A stretch of DNA of 64,000 nt from Paenarthrobacter nitroguajacolicus (GTDB taxonomy: Bacteria; Actinomycetota; Actinomycetes; Actinomycetales; Micrococcaceae), in the NCBI RefSeq assembly GCF_007786235.1, contig NZ_VNFK01000004.1:248001-312000 (forward strand), given 5' to 3'. The notes under the pieces were generated by a model, which saw only the letters and a program-made list of their open reading frames with translations, did no database searches and was not told where the DNA came from. The position numbers and the translations under genes are program-made. Positions 32,323 through 40,741 of this stretch are shown here, in pieces. Position 1 is the stretch's first letter. Each line of letters begins with the position of its first letter.

Positions 32323-32341
32323 TACAAGTTTCAAACTTGTA
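32323..32341. promoter_or_regulatory. Perfect 19-bp palindrome, probable GntR operator
   Basis: TACAAGTTTCAAACTTGTA (9-1-9) lies 44 bp upstream of the dehydratase ATG. Position and symmetry fit binding by the FadR-type regulator encoded at the end of the same operon. Confidence 0.7.
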
Positions 32342-32385
32342 CTACAAGGGTTTGAAGTTATTGTGAAGAGTGCAAGGAACGGCGG

Positions 32386-32430
32386 CTGAAACTCGGGCGG
32401 TCCGTTCCGTTCGCGTGAACGGCGTTTCAG
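32386..32430 (-). terminator. Composite hairpin downstream of the response-regulator gene
   Basis: Inner stem CCGTTC (32407-32412) / GAACGG (32417-32422) within outer CTGAAAC (32386-32392) / GTTTCAG (32424-32430). It lies 29 bp after the response-regulator stop on the minus strand and likely ends that operon. Confidence 0.5.
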
Positions 32431-32458
32431 GAGGCGGGCTGATCGGGCGCGACAATCG

Positions 32459-33085
32459 CTAGATCCACCCCTGTTGCCAAGCCTTTTCGGCGGCGTCGTG
32501 CCGGGATACCGCGCCAAGTTTCATCATGGCGGAGGACAAGTAATTGCGTACGGTACCAGGGGCGAGCCGCAACTGTTCGGCTACCTGCGAGACGCTGGAG
32601 GTCGACCGGCTGTACCTCAAGGCGTCCAACTCGCGGTCAGTGAGCGGGCAGCGCTCGGCGGCCAGGGCCGTCGCGGCTATTTCGGGATCGATGTAACGCT
32701 TGCCTGCCGCGACGTCACGGATAACGTCGGCCAGATCTTCGGCGGGGGTTGATTTCGGGACGAAGCCCGAGACCTTCGAGGCCAAGGCCCTGCGCAACAC
32801 CCCGGGCCGGGCATGACGCGTGACGATGATCACGCGCGTCTTGACCGTGGACAGGATCCGGGCAGCTGCTTCGACTCCGTCCATCCGGGGCATTTCCAGA
32901 TCCAGGAGGCAGATATCCGGCCGTACTTCCAAGGCCAACTCTGCTGCGGTCACACCGTTGTCGGCGCTGGCAACCACCTCGATATCCGGTTCCAACCCCA
33001 GGAGCGCTTCCAAAGCGCCGCGTATGAGATGTTCATCGTCGGCAATCAGCAAACGAATGTTCTGCGGGCCGTCAGGGTTGTTCAC
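32459..33085 (-). CDS. NarL/DesR-like response regulator
   Basis: 208 aa. Receiver domain with ADDEHLIRGALE (acidic pocket), phospho-acceptor Asp in CLLDLEMPRMDG and the conserved Lys in VPKSTPAEDL. A LuxR-type helix-turn-helix follows (about 145-200: LTDRELDALRY, SVSQVAEQLRLAPGTVRNYLSSAMMKL). It is phosphorylated by the sensor kinase encoded immediately upstream; its GTG overlaps the kinase stop. Probable targets include the divergent export protein gene. Confidence 0.92.
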   Translation of the reverse strand: MNNPDGPQNIRLLIADDEHLIRGALEALLGLEPDIEVVASADNGVTAAELALEVRPDICLLDLEMPRMDGVEAAARILSTVKTRVIIVTRHARPGVLRRALASKVSGFVPKSTPAEDLADVIRDVAAGKRYIDPEIAATALAAERCPLTDRELDALRYSRSTSSVSQVAEQLRLAPGTVRNYLSSAMMKLGAVSRHDAAEKAWQQGWI

Positions 33086-34299
33086 TGTGCGTTTCCTTTG
33101 GACGGGACCGAAGCCTGAAGCTCAAAGAATCCGGCGTTAGTGGTTGTTTCGAGGTTGCCGCCCAATGCCGAGATCCGCTCACGGAGGCCGGCAAGGCCGT
33201 TGCCGGGTGTTCGGCTGCCGGTTGCCTCACTGGTAACCCCATTGTTGCTGACCGTGAGGATGCAGCCGTTTGCGGAGGCCGCCAGGGTGATGGAAGCCAA
33301 GGTTGCGTTGCTGTGCCTGAGGATGTTGGTGGTGGCCTCGCGGACCGCCATGGCCAACGCCTTGTGAGCGTCAGGATTTTCAGGGACGGGATCAATGGTG
33401 AGTTCGCATTGCGCTCCTGCGGCCGACAGTACTTCGCGGGCGTTCTCAAGCTCATTCTTGAGGACTGTGCCGCGGTAGCCGGAAACCAGGGAACGCGTTT
33501 CCTCGAGTGCCTGTTTGGCGATCAGCCGCGAATCGTGGATGTGACCGCGGGCGGCCTCGGCGTCGATGGTTAGGAGACGTTCGGCAAGCTCAGATTTCAA
33601 GGCAATCACCTGAAGGTGGTGCCCCTGGATGTCGTGCAGGTCGGCGGCAAAGCGGAGCCGCTCCTGGGCAACGGCCAATTCCCCTGCCATGAGCCGGTGC
33701 CTGTCCAATTCCACCACTATGCGCCACCACCATAGGCTGCTGAGCAGGACCACGGGCATGGTTGCCGCATAGCTGATGAGCATGCGAAGACCTGGCTCTT
33801 CCGGGAAGGCATAGCTCTGGCCATGCAGGATCAGGTAGGTGATCGGATGCAGGAGAGTCAGTGCGAGGCCCGCGGCCAGGACGGCCAGCCGTTGGCGGTT
33901 GGGAAGCAAGCAAGCGATCAGGCAGGCGGCCAGCCATAACGGCAGGCTCCACATGAGGACATGGGCGTTGGTAAACAGGCCCACTATCCAAACCGCAGCA
34001 GAGGGGATAACCAGTGCCAATGTCCAGGCAATGGGTGGAAAGCCTCCGCTGAGCCCTGCCCGCAGGAACCAGCAGTAGCGAATCTGGGTGGCCACCGCAC
34101 AGACCAAGCTGATGAGAAGAAGCCCCGCAACGGCGTCGAACCGGGCTTTTGCCGGTTCCAGCGCCAGGACAACCAGCATGAAGTCGAGGACCACGAGGAT
34201 AAACACCATGCAACCCAAGGTGTACGTCCAAGTAGTGTGCACGCTCCGACCCGGGCGGGTAGTGGGCTGCAATACCTCGGGGGCGGTGGCTGCGGACAT
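33082..34299 (-). CDS. DesK-like sensor histidine kinase
   Basis: 405 aa from ATG 34297-34299. Five or six membrane segments in the first 190 residues are followed by the HisKA_3 dimerisation box with phospho-acceptor His (FAADLHDIQGHHLQVI) and the HATPase domain (AVREATTNILRHSN; NGLAGLRERISALGG). The DesK/DesR family senses membrane or envelope state. No clear ribosome binding site precedes the chosen ATG; the conserved membrane portion begins shortly after it. Divergent (145 bp) from the small export protein gene. Confidence 0.9.
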   Translation of the reverse strand: MSAATAPEVLQPTTRPGRSVHTTWTYTLGCMVFILVVLDFMLVVLALEPAKARFDAVAGLLLISLVCAVATQIRYCWFLRAGLSGGFPPIAWTLALVIPSAAVWIVGLFTNAHVLMWSLPLWLAACLIACLLPNRQRLAVLAAGLALTLLHPITYLILHGQSYAFPEEPGLRMLISYAATMPVVLLSSLWWWRIVVELDRHRLMAGELAVAQERLRFAADLHDIQGHHLQVIALKSELAERLLTIDAEAARGHIHDSRLIAKQALEETRSLVSGYRGTVLKNELENAREVLSAAGAQCELTIDPVPENPDAHKALAMAVREATTNILRHSNATLASITLAASANGCILTVSNNGVTSEATGSRTPGNGLAGLRERISALGGNLETTTNAGFFELQASVPSKGNAQ

Positions 34300-34444
34300 G
34301 ACGCCCAGTGTAGGGCAATGACATTTGTCATGGTTCCGCTGGTGAATCGGCTCATGAAGCAGTGACAGGAGCTCACTACACGGACCGCTTGGCTCGCTGA
34401 AGGATTGGATTGTCAACATCACCCATCCATGAAGAGAGCCCCTG

Positions 34445-34918
34445 ATGATTGAGTCCTTGCAAGATTTCACTTCCTCCCTGCCGTCAATGCTGACGTGGCT
34501 GGGGGTGTTGCTGATCGCCGCCATCCCGTTTGTTGATTCCTACTTCGGTGCTGTGGTGGGAGTGTTGGCCGGCGTGCATCCCGCGGTGGCCATAGCTGCG
34601 GCAGTTGTGGGAAATGTCCTCTCGCTGCTCGTCTTCGTTTTTGCCGCGCACCGTGTGCGCAGCAAAGTGGCGGCTGGCAGGCCCTCCAAGGAGATCACCC
34701 CGCGCCGCGCCAAATTGCGCGCCACCTTCGATAAGTTCGGCGTGGCGGGTGTAAGCCTGATCGGTCCAACAATCCTGCCCAGCCAGATCACGTCGGTTGC
34801 CATGATCTCCTTCGGGGCCTCCAAGAACGCGGTCATTCTTTGGCAGATCATTTCAATAGTCATCTGGGGAACAGCGTTCGGGGTCCTGGCTACATTGGGT
34901 GTTTCACTTGTCCGCTAG
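34445..34918 (+). CDS. Small multidrug-export family membrane protein
   Basis: 157 aa, about four membrane segments, with the family's pattern AIPFVDSYFGAVVGVLAGVHP and FGVAGVSLIGPTILPSQITS, a re-entrant-like PxxxxS motif. A basic cytosolic loop (RVRSKVAAGRPSKEITPRRAKLR, about 70-95) separates the halves. The family name is historical; transport activity is poorly established. It faces the DesK/DesR-like pair, which probably controls it. A strong hairpin follows the stop. Confidence 0.75.
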   Translation: MIESLQDFTSSLPSMLTWLGVLLIAAIPFVDSYFGAVVGVLAGVHPAVAIAAAVVGNVLSLLVFVFAAHRVRSKVAAGRPSKEITPRRAKLRATFDKFGVAGVSLIGPTILPSQITSVAMISFGASKNAVILWQIISIVIWGTAFGVLATLGVSLVR

Positions 34919-35299
34919 GACTGCTGGCCCGGTGGTCGTCGGCGACCACCGGGCTGGTGCAGGATCGTTGAGCTTCGGCCAACCCCCGTCAGTAGGTGAG
35001 CGCTATCCGAACACCCGCGTGCCTCCCGGCATCGCGGGCATGGAGGTGGCTCCGCCGCTAATGTCCATGTCATTGGCGGTACTATCTGCCCCTTGGAATC
35101 GCATTTCCTGGCGGTGATGGCCGTGAAGTTCTGCCAACCGTTCCCCGCAGCCCGTGAAATCAGAACCACCCAGCTTGGTACCGGCGTCATCGCAGACAAC
35201 CCGCTATCAATGGCATCGGGTCAAGGTGGTCCGGAAATCACCGCGATGACTTAGGTCCGCCATCTCAGCCTCTGACAGGGACCATTGGATCAGGGACAC
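34919..35299. other. Gene-poor interval with a terminator hairpin
   Basis: About 380 bp between the export protein and tetR genes. A perfect 12-bp stem GCCCGGTGGTCG (34927-34938) / CGACCACCGGGC (34943-34954) directly follows the export gene stop and probably terminates it. The remainder contains a plus-strand open frame ending at TAG 35252-35254 with no start or ribosome binding site and no recognised similarity; it may be a decayed gene or chance. Nothing else was seen. Confidence 0.6.
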
Positions 35300-35974
35300 C
35301 TACCCCCGTAGCGCCCCGAACCCCGTGATCAGCGCCTCCAGACCCAAACTGAAGGCAACGTCGGTGGGCCGTGCATGCCGTTCCAGGGCCAAACGGTCTA
35401 CGGCAGCCGTGAAGTTGGGGACCTGCTCAGCGAGGTTGCCGGCGTCGAAAATGTCCTCAGGTGCGGTGACGTCGTAAGCGGCACCAAACACAAACGCTTC
35501 CAAGGCAACGATCGCCGAGATGATTTTCTCTTCCGGGAAGCCGGCGTCGCGGAAGCCGGCGGTCACGGCCTCGTACATGGCCAGGGTCTTCGGCGCATTT
35601 GCCACTGGAAGTACTGCAATCACGGGGATCAGCGGCGTATGCTCCGAGAATACGTCCCGGTAGGACCACGCCCAGCGACGCACGGCAGCATCCCACGGCT
35701 CCACCCCGAAGGCGGAGACATCCACCATCGCCGCCAAATGGTCCTCCACCAGCAGCAACACGTCATCCTTGGAGGCCACGTGGTTGTACAGGGCAGACGG
35801 TGCGACGCCGAGGGAGCGGGCCAAGGCCGCCATGGTGAGTCCGTCGTAGCCTTTGTTGCTGATCAACTCGAGGGCCGCCGTCGTGATGCCGTCCTGGTCC
35901 AGAATCGCCGCCGTCGGTCGTCCGGCACGGCGGCGCGCGGGAAGAGCGGAAGGAGCGGGCGTGGGTGCGGGCAT
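35300..35974 (-). CDS. TetR-family repressor of the putrescine locus
   Basis: 224 aa from ATG 35972-35974 (AGAAAGG upstream); an ATG at 36005-36007 would add 11 residues. The N-terminal helix-turn-helix is clear (ALELISNKGYDGLTMAALARSLGVAPSALYNHVASKDDVL). The C-terminal ligand domain resembles the TetR_C class with WAWSYRDVF. The N-terminal 15 residues are Pro/Ala-rich. It is divergent from putrescine oxidase, and a perfect palindrome lies between them, so it likely represses puo-usp-permease and responds to a polyamine or product. Confidence 0.9.
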   Translation of the reverse strand: MPAPTPAPSALPARRRAGRPTAAILDQDGITTAALELISNKGYDGLTMAALARSLGVAPSALYNHVASKDDVLLLVEDHLAAMVDVSAFGVEPWDAAVRRWAWSYRDVFSEHTPLIPVIAVLPVANAPKTLAMYEAVTAGFRDAGFPEEKIISAIVALEAFVFGAAYDVTAPEDIFDAGNLAEQVPNFTAAVDRLALERHARPTDVAFSLGLEALITGFGALRG

Positions 35975-36056
35975 CGGAGGCCTTTCTGCTGCCTGTGTCC
36001 CCAGCATTATTCCATCGGGCCTTCACAGCTGCGGACTACGACGCTACTATGGATAT

Positions 36057-36075
36057 AAATGAATGGCATTCATTT
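36057..36075. promoter_or_regulatory. Perfect 19-bp palindrome, probable TetR operator
   Basis: AAATGAATGGCATTCATTT (9-1-9) lies between the divergent tetR and putrescine oxidase genes. It abuts TATAAA (36054-36059), a possible -10 box, so bound repressor would block transcription of the oxidase. It also overlaps an upstream in-frame ATG (36063), a further reason to place the oxidase start at 36114. Confidence 0.75.
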
Positions 36076-36113
36076 ATTGGTCAGCCACCACGGACGGCCA
36101 CGGAGAGGACATC

Positions 36114-37490
36114 ATGCAGAATCTTGATCGCGACGTTGTGATCGTCGGTGCCGGGCCGTCAGGGCTGACGGCGGCACGTGAGTTGAAGAAGGCCGGACTC
36201 AGCGTCGCAGTGCTCGAAGCACGCGACCGCGTGGGCGGCCGCACCTGGACCGACACCATCGACGGCGCCATGTTGGAGATCGGCGGCCAGTGGGTTTCCC
36301 CCGACCAGACGGCACTGATGGAGCTTCTGGACGAGCTCGGCCTCAAAATGTACTCGCGCTACCGCGAAGGCGAATCCGTCTACATCGGCGCAGATGGAAA
36401 GCGCACGCAGTACACCGGTGACACCTTCCCGGTGAACCAGACCACCAAGGCCGAGATGGACAAGCTCGTAGCCATCCTGGATGAGCTTGCTGCGGAGATC
36501 GGCCCCACCGAGCCCTGGGCACACCCCAAGGCACGTGAGTTGGACACCATCTCCTTCCACCACTGGCTTCGCCAGAACTCCAGCGACCAGGAAGCCTGCA
36601 ACAACATCGGCCTCTTCATCGCCGGTGGCATGCTCACCAAGCCCGCCCACGCCTTCTCCGCACTGCAGGCAGTCCTCATGGCCGCCTCTGCTGGGTCCTT
36701 CAGCCACCTGACTGACGAAGACTTCATCCTGGACAAGCGCGTGATCGGCGGTATGCAGCAGGTTTCGCTGCTGCAGGCAGCTGAGCTGGGTGCCGACGTC
36801 GTCCTTAACAGCCCGGTTCGCACCATCAAGTGGGACGACAACAACGTGACCGTCGTGTCCGAGCAGGCAACCGTCAACGCCCGCTTCGTGATCATGGCCG
36901 TCCCGCCGAACCTGTACTCGCGCGTTTCGTTCGACCCGCCGCTGCCGCGCCGCCAGCACCAGATGCACCAGCACCAGTCCCTGGGCCTGGTCATCAAGGT
37001 CCACGCTGTCTACGACACGCCGTTCTGGCGCGAAGAAGGACTCTCCGGCACCGGTTTCAGCGCAGGCGCGCTGGTCCAGGAGGTCTACGACAACACCAAC
37101 CACGGCGATTCCCGCGGCACCTTGGTGGGCTTCGTGTCCGACGAAAAGGCCGACGCCGTGTTCGAGCTCAGCGCCGAAGACCGCAAGAAGGCCATCCTGG
37201 AATCGATCGCCGGCTTCCTGGGAGACAAGGCCCTCACGCCCGAGGTCTACTACGAGTCCGACTGGGGCTCCGAAGAGTGGACCCGCGGCGCGTACGCTTC
37301 CAGCTATGACCTCGGTGGCCTGCACCGCTATGGCAAGGACCAGCACGCGAACGTTGGGCCGATCTACTGGTCCTCGTCCGACCTTGCAGCCGAGGGTTAC
37401 CAGCACGTGGATGGCGCGGTCCGCATGGGCCAGGCAACCGCCGCCCACATTGTCGAAGCCAACAAGCTGAGCGCGTTGCCCGTCGCCTAA
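36114..37490 (+). CDS. puo: Putrescine oxidase (FAD amine oxidase)
   Basis: 458 aa. FAD-binding Rossmann motif at the start (VVIVGAGPSGLTAARELKK, then EARDRVGGRTWT) and conserved substrate-cage regions (EIGGQWVSPDQTALM, FIAGGMLTKPAHAFSALQ, PRRQHQMHQHQSLGLVIKVHA, ESDWGSEEWTRGAYA, C-terminal YQHVDGAVRMGQA). The pattern matches Rhodococcus and Kocuria putrescine oxidases, which convert putrescine to 4-aminobutanal with H2O2 and ammonia. ATG 36114 has GGAGAGGAC upstream. First gene of a puo - uspA - permease set under TetR control. Confidence 0.93.
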   Translation: MQNLDRDVVIVGAGPSGLTAARELKKAGLSVAVLEARDRVGGRTWTDTIDGAMLEIGGQWVSPDQTALMELLDELGLKMYSRYREGESVYIGADGKRTQYTGDTFPVNQTTKAEMDKLVAILDELAAEIGPTEPWAHPKARELDTISFHHWLRQNSSDQEACNNIGLFIAGGMLTKPAHAFSALQAVLMAASAGSFSHLTDEDFILDKRVIGGMQQVSLLQAAELGADVVLNSPVRTIKWDDNNVTVVSEQATVNARFVIMAVPPNLYSRVSFDPPLPRRQHQMHQHQSLGLVIKVHAVYDTPFWREEGLSGTGFSAGALVQEVYDNTNHGDSRGTLVGFVSDEKADAVFELSAEDRKKAILESIAGFLGDKALTPEVYYESDWGSEEWTRGAYASSYDLGGLHRYGKDQHANVGPIYWSSSDLAAEGYQHVDGAVRMGQATAAHIVEANKLSALPVA

Positions 37491-37506
37491 GGTATTCCGC
37501 ACCACA

Positions 37507-37543
37507 CCGGCAGGCCGGGGGAGCATCATCCCCGGCCTGCCGG
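37507..37543 (+). terminator. Strong hairpin between puo and the UspA gene
   Basis: Perfect 14-bp stem CCGGCAGGCCGGGG (37507-37520) / CCCCGGCCTGCCGG (37530-37543), 9-nt loop, no T-tract. It may act as a partial terminator or mRNA-stabilising element that lowers downstream expression. Confidence 0.65.
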
Positions 37544-37573
37544 CTCCACTGTTTAAGCACCGAAAGGACCACC

Positions 37574-38479
37574 ATGCGCTACGTAGTGGGCTACACCGCC
37601 AACGCCAGGGGGCACGACGCCGTCCACCTTGCCGTCGCGCTGGCCCGGAACCACGATGTCAGCCTGGACCTGGTCCTGGTGATCCCCGAAGACTCCCCGT
37701 TCAACGCTGTCTACCCACCCGAAGCCGGGTACAACGACATCCTTAACGAGCAGGCGCAGCGCTGGCTGGATGAGGGCCTGGCCCTGGTTCCGGACGACGT
37801 CACCGCCCGCGCCCACATCCGCCGCGGTGACTCCGAAGCCCAAACGTTGATCGATGCGGCCGTGGAATTCGACGCTGCGGCATTGGTCATCGGCGCCACC
37901 AACAGCGGCCTCTTTAAGCGCTTCACCATTGGATCCGTGGCAAGTTCGCTGCTCCACTCGTCACCCGTTCCAGTCGCGTTGGCACCGCACGGGTACCACC
38001 GCACCGAGCCGATTACCCGCTTGAGCTGCGGTTTTGGGACGCGCCCGGGCGCTGACCAACTGCTCGACGTCGCTGTGGAGTCCGCGCGCGACCGGGGCCT
38101 TCCGCTGCGGCTCGTCTCCCTGTTGGCGCTCGACGGCGGTAACTCGCCTGGGTTGGCCGACGCCGCCTGGGTGCATGCCGCCGACCGGCTTGCCGCCGTC
38201 GGAGGTTCCACTGAGGGGGACCGCTCCGGTGAAGCGGGCGGTTCCGGTGAGGTGGACGGCTCCGTGCCCGAACCCGAGATCGTCGTCGCCCAGGGCCGCA
38301 CCATCGAGGAAGCCGTTGACCGACTCGACTGGGAAGACGGCGAAATCCTGCTGATCGGCTCCAGCCGCCTGGCCCAGCAGCGGGCCACTTTCCTGGGCAC
38401 CACCGCCAACCGGATTCTGCGTGCCCTCCCCGTTCCCATGACCGTGGTACCCCGCGACTACACGCGACAAAGCTCCTAG
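37574..38479 (+). CDS. Universal stress protein, two tandem UspA domains
   Basis: 301 aa. Two Usp domains: about 1-140 (MRYVVGYTANARGHDAVHLAVALARNHDV; VIGATNSGLFKRFTIGSVASSLLHSSPVPVALAP, with a GxxG(x9)GS-like ATP site) and about 150-298 (IGSSRLAQQRATFLGTTANRIL). A Gly/Ser-rich insert (about 215-235) is species-specific. Such proteins bind nucleotides and aid stress survival. Located between putrescine oxidase and its likely permease, it may relate to the peroxide made by the oxidase; this is inference. A ribosome binding site (GAAAGGA) is upstream. Confidence 0.88.
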   Translation: MRYVVGYTANARGHDAVHLAVALARNHDVSLDLVLVIPEDSPFNAVYPPEAGYNDILNEQAQRWLDEGLALVPDDVTARAHIRRGDSEAQTLIDAAVEFDAAALVIGATNSGLFKRFTIGSVASSLLHSSPVPVALAPHGYHRTEPITRLSCGFGTRPGADQLLDVAVESARDRGLPLRLVSLLALDGGNSPGLADAAWVHAADRLAAVGGSTEGDRSGEAGGSGEVDGSVPEPEIVVAQGRTIEEAVDRLDWEDGEILLIGSSRLAQQRATFLGTTANRILRALPVPMTVVPRDYTRQSS

Positions 38480-38502
38480 CAATCGCCTGAGAGGCAAAAC
38501 CC

Positions 38503-40014
38503 ATGTCAACTGCACCAAAGACGGTCCAGTCGAAAGAGACGTCCCTGAGTGAAAAGGGACTGAAAGCCGGATCGGTGGGCCTGATCGGCGCCGTCGTGAT
38601 CGGCGTTTCCTGCATCGCTCCCGCCTATACGCTGACCGCCGCCTTGGGCCCCACCGTGTCCGAAGTCGGCGTGCACCTGCCAGCCATCTTCCTGGTGGGC
38701 TTCATCCCCATGTTGCTTGTGGCACTCGGCTACCGCGAACTGAATAACGCAATGCCCGACGCCGGGACTTCCTTCACGTGGGCCACCCGCGCCTTTGGTC
38801 CGTGGATCGGGTGGATGGGTGGCTGGGGATTGATCGCGGCCACCATTATTGTGTTGTCCAACCTGGCGGCTGTGGCGGTGGACTTCTTCTACCTGATGCT
38901 CGCGCAGATTTTCAGTAACCCGGAATTGGGTGAGCTCAGCAAGATCTTGCCGTTGAACATCGCCACCACGCTGGTCTTCATAGCCCTGGCTTGTTGGATT
39001 TCCTACCGCGGAATGGAGACCACCAAGGGCGTCCAGTATGTGCTGGTGGCCTTCCAATTGCTGGTTCTAGGCTGGTTCGCGGTCTCAGCCTTTGCTCATG
39101 TAGCGAATGGAACGGCCTTCGATGCCACCACGATTTCGCCGGACTGGTTCAACCCCTTCGCCGTGGATTCGTTCTCGTCATTCGCCGCGGGTGTGTCACT
39201 CTCGATCTTCATTTACTGGGGGTGGGACGTCACCCTGACCATGAACGAGGAAACCAAGAATCCGGAGAAGACCCCGGGCCGCGCTGCGACCATCACCGTG
39301 CTGGTCATCGTGATCATCTACATGACCGTCGCGTTGGCCACCCTGTCCTTCGCTGGCGTCGGCGAGACCGGTTTGGGTGCCGGCAACCCGGAGAACCAGT
39401 CCAGCATTTTCGCTGTCCTGGCCGGGCCGGTGATGGGTCCGTTTGCGATCCTCATGTCGCTGGCCATCCTGAGCAGCTCCGCCGCGTCCCTGCAGTCCAC
39501 CTTCGTGTCGCCCGCCCGGACCATGCTGGCCATGGGCCACTACCGGGCCATCTCGCCCAGGTTCGGCAAGATCAGCCCCACGTACAAGTCGCCCAGCTTT
39601 GCGACCATCGCCGCCGCCATCGCTGCCGCAGGCTTCTACGTGATAACCCGGACGGTGTCCGAAAATGCGCTGTGGGACACCATCACTGCGCTGGGCATGA
39701 TGATCTGCTTCTACTACGGCATCACCGCGCTGGCCTGTGTCTGGTTCTTCCGGGCCGAGGCCTTCCGGGGAGCCAGGGGATTCTTCTTCAAGTTCCTGGC
39801 ACCGCTCGTTGGTGGCGTGATTCTGCTGGTCATGTTCGTGAAGACCGCCATGGACTCAATGGATCCGGAGTACGGGTCCGGCTCGTCTGTTGGAGGCGTG
39901 GGCCTGGTGTTCATCCTGGGCATGGGCGTGATCCTGCTGGGTGTGGTGGTCATGCTGGTGATGTACCGGCTGCGGCCCGAGTTCTTCAAGGGCAAGGTTC
40001 TGACCCGGGCCTAG
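38503..40014 (+). CDS. APC-family amino acid/polyamine permease
   Basis: 503 aa, twelve predicted membrane segments. TM1 motif GLIGAVVIGVSCIAPAYTLTAALGP and conserved NAMPDAGTSFTWATRAFGPWIGWMGGW are typical of the APC superfamily; ILSSSAASLQSTFVSPARTMLAMGHYRAISP follows. Context (directly after puo and uspA, same strand) suggests putrescine or related amine uptake. Start ATG 38503 follows GAGAGGCAAA. The gene ends just before a conserved hairpin. Confidence 0.88.
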   Translation: MSTAPKTVQSKETSLSEKGLKAGSVGLIGAVVIGVSCIAPAYTLTAALGPTVSEVGVHLPAIFLVGFIPMLLVALGYRELNNAMPDAGTSFTWATRAFGPWIGWMGGWGLIAATIIVLSNLAAVAVDFFYLMLAQIFSNPELGELSKILPLNIATTLVFIALACWISYRGMETTKGVQYVLVAFQLLVLGWFAVSAFAHVANGTAFDATTISPDWFNPFAVDSFSSFAAGVSLSIFIYWGWDVTLTMNEETKNPEKTPGRAATITVLVIVIIYMTVALATLSFAGVGETGLGAGNPENQSSIFAVLAGPVMGPFAILMSLAILSSSAASLQSTFVSPARTMLAMGHYRAISPRFGKISPTYKSPSFATIAAAIAAAGFYVITRTVSENALWDTITALGMMICFYYGITALACVWFFRAEAFRGARGFFFKFLAPLVGGVILLVMFVKTAMDSMDPEYGSGSSVGGVGLVFILGMGVILLGVVVMLVMYRLRPEFFKGKVLTRA

Positions 40015-40020
40015 TTCCTG

Positions 40021-40083
40021 CGCCGAGATGCCATTTGATGACGATGTTGCTCGCTGGGATTGGTATTAAATGCTATCTCGGCG
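40021..40083. repeat. Convergent-gene hairpin repeat, copy A
   Basis: Imperfect stem-loop: left arm CGCCGAGATGCCATTTGATG (40021-40040), right arm around 40060-40083 (TTGGTATTAAATGCTATCTC then GGCG), with about 20 nt of loop. It fills the gap between the convergent permease and membrane-protein genes, and the minus-strand stop codon (40073-40075) is inside the right arm. A related copy is at 61851-61916. Probable bidirectional terminator of a dispersed family. Confidence 0.75.
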
Positions 40084-40636
40084 CGGGTAGGGCGGCGGTT
40101 GGAACGCCTGCTGCCCGCTCGGCTGCGGCGAGGGCCTCGGCGAGGCGTTCGACGGCGGCGCGATAGTCGGTGCCGGCTGTCACCTTGCAGTATTCGGCCT
40201 CTCGCATGGCCCGGCTGAGCGCAGCAGTTTCCACAGTCCTCACATCCGTCATGGCCGGGAAGTCGATGGTCTGTGCCGGATCGAGTTCATAGCGGCGCCA
40301 CTGTTCAAGGATGCTGCTGTGGCGGGCGGCATCGTCCGTAAAACCTGCACGACGCCGGGGCTCGGCTGCGTGGATCCGCTCCACCTTGCGGACGCTCGCC
40401 AAGGTCCCTGCAACGGTGGCGCCGCCGACGAAAACCATGATGAGCCCGGCCGGAGGCCAATGCACGGCGGGCACCAGGATGGCGGGAAGAATCACCACCG
40501 AGCCCCCGAAAACGTCCCAAAACAGCCCGTCCGGCTCGGGGCCACGGCCGTAGGTCAGTTTCCTGTGCAGGACAAACGTGGTTGCTGCGGTTGCGAGAAC
40601 CAGAGCTACACCCCACAGGAGCATCATGGCGGGCAT
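40073..40636 (-). CDS. Unrecognised membrane protein
   Basis: 187 aa from ATG 40634-40636, chosen for GGAGGT six bases upstream. Two to three hydrophobic segments in the first 85 residues (MLLWGVALVLATAATTFVL; VFGGSVVILPAILVPAVHW; GLIMVFVGGATVAGTLA) are followed by a cytosolic, charged helical region (HSSILEQWRRYELDPAQTIDFPAMTDV...). No family is recognised. The last 15 residues are Ala/Pro-rich. Its stop codon lies inside the hairpin repeat at 40021-40083. Confidence 0.7.
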   Translation of the reverse strand: MPAMMLLWGVALVLATAATTFVLHRKLTYGRGPEPDGLFWDVFGGSVVILPAILVPAVHWPPAGLIMVFVGGATVAGTLASVRKVERIHAAEPRRRAGFTDDAARHSSILEQWRRYELDPAQTIDFPAMTDVRTVETAALSRAMREAEYCKVTAGTDYRAAVERLAEALAAAERAAGVPTAALPAPR

Positions 40637-40741
40637 CGGACCACCTCCAGGCGACATCACGCTGCTTTGAATTCAGTATGCGCCAGTGCTTGCGCGGACG
40701 CGAGGGGTGGTCTGTCGCACCCTCGGCGTAGCCTAGGCAGC

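Noticed and set aside
34996..35254. Open plus-strand frame ending at 35252-35254
   Set aside because: No start codon with a ribosome binding site and no family match; kept only as a possible relic.
36159..37529. 456-codon open frame antisense to putrescine oxidase
   Set aside because: Shadow of a confidently identified enzyme gene; sequence has no known motif.
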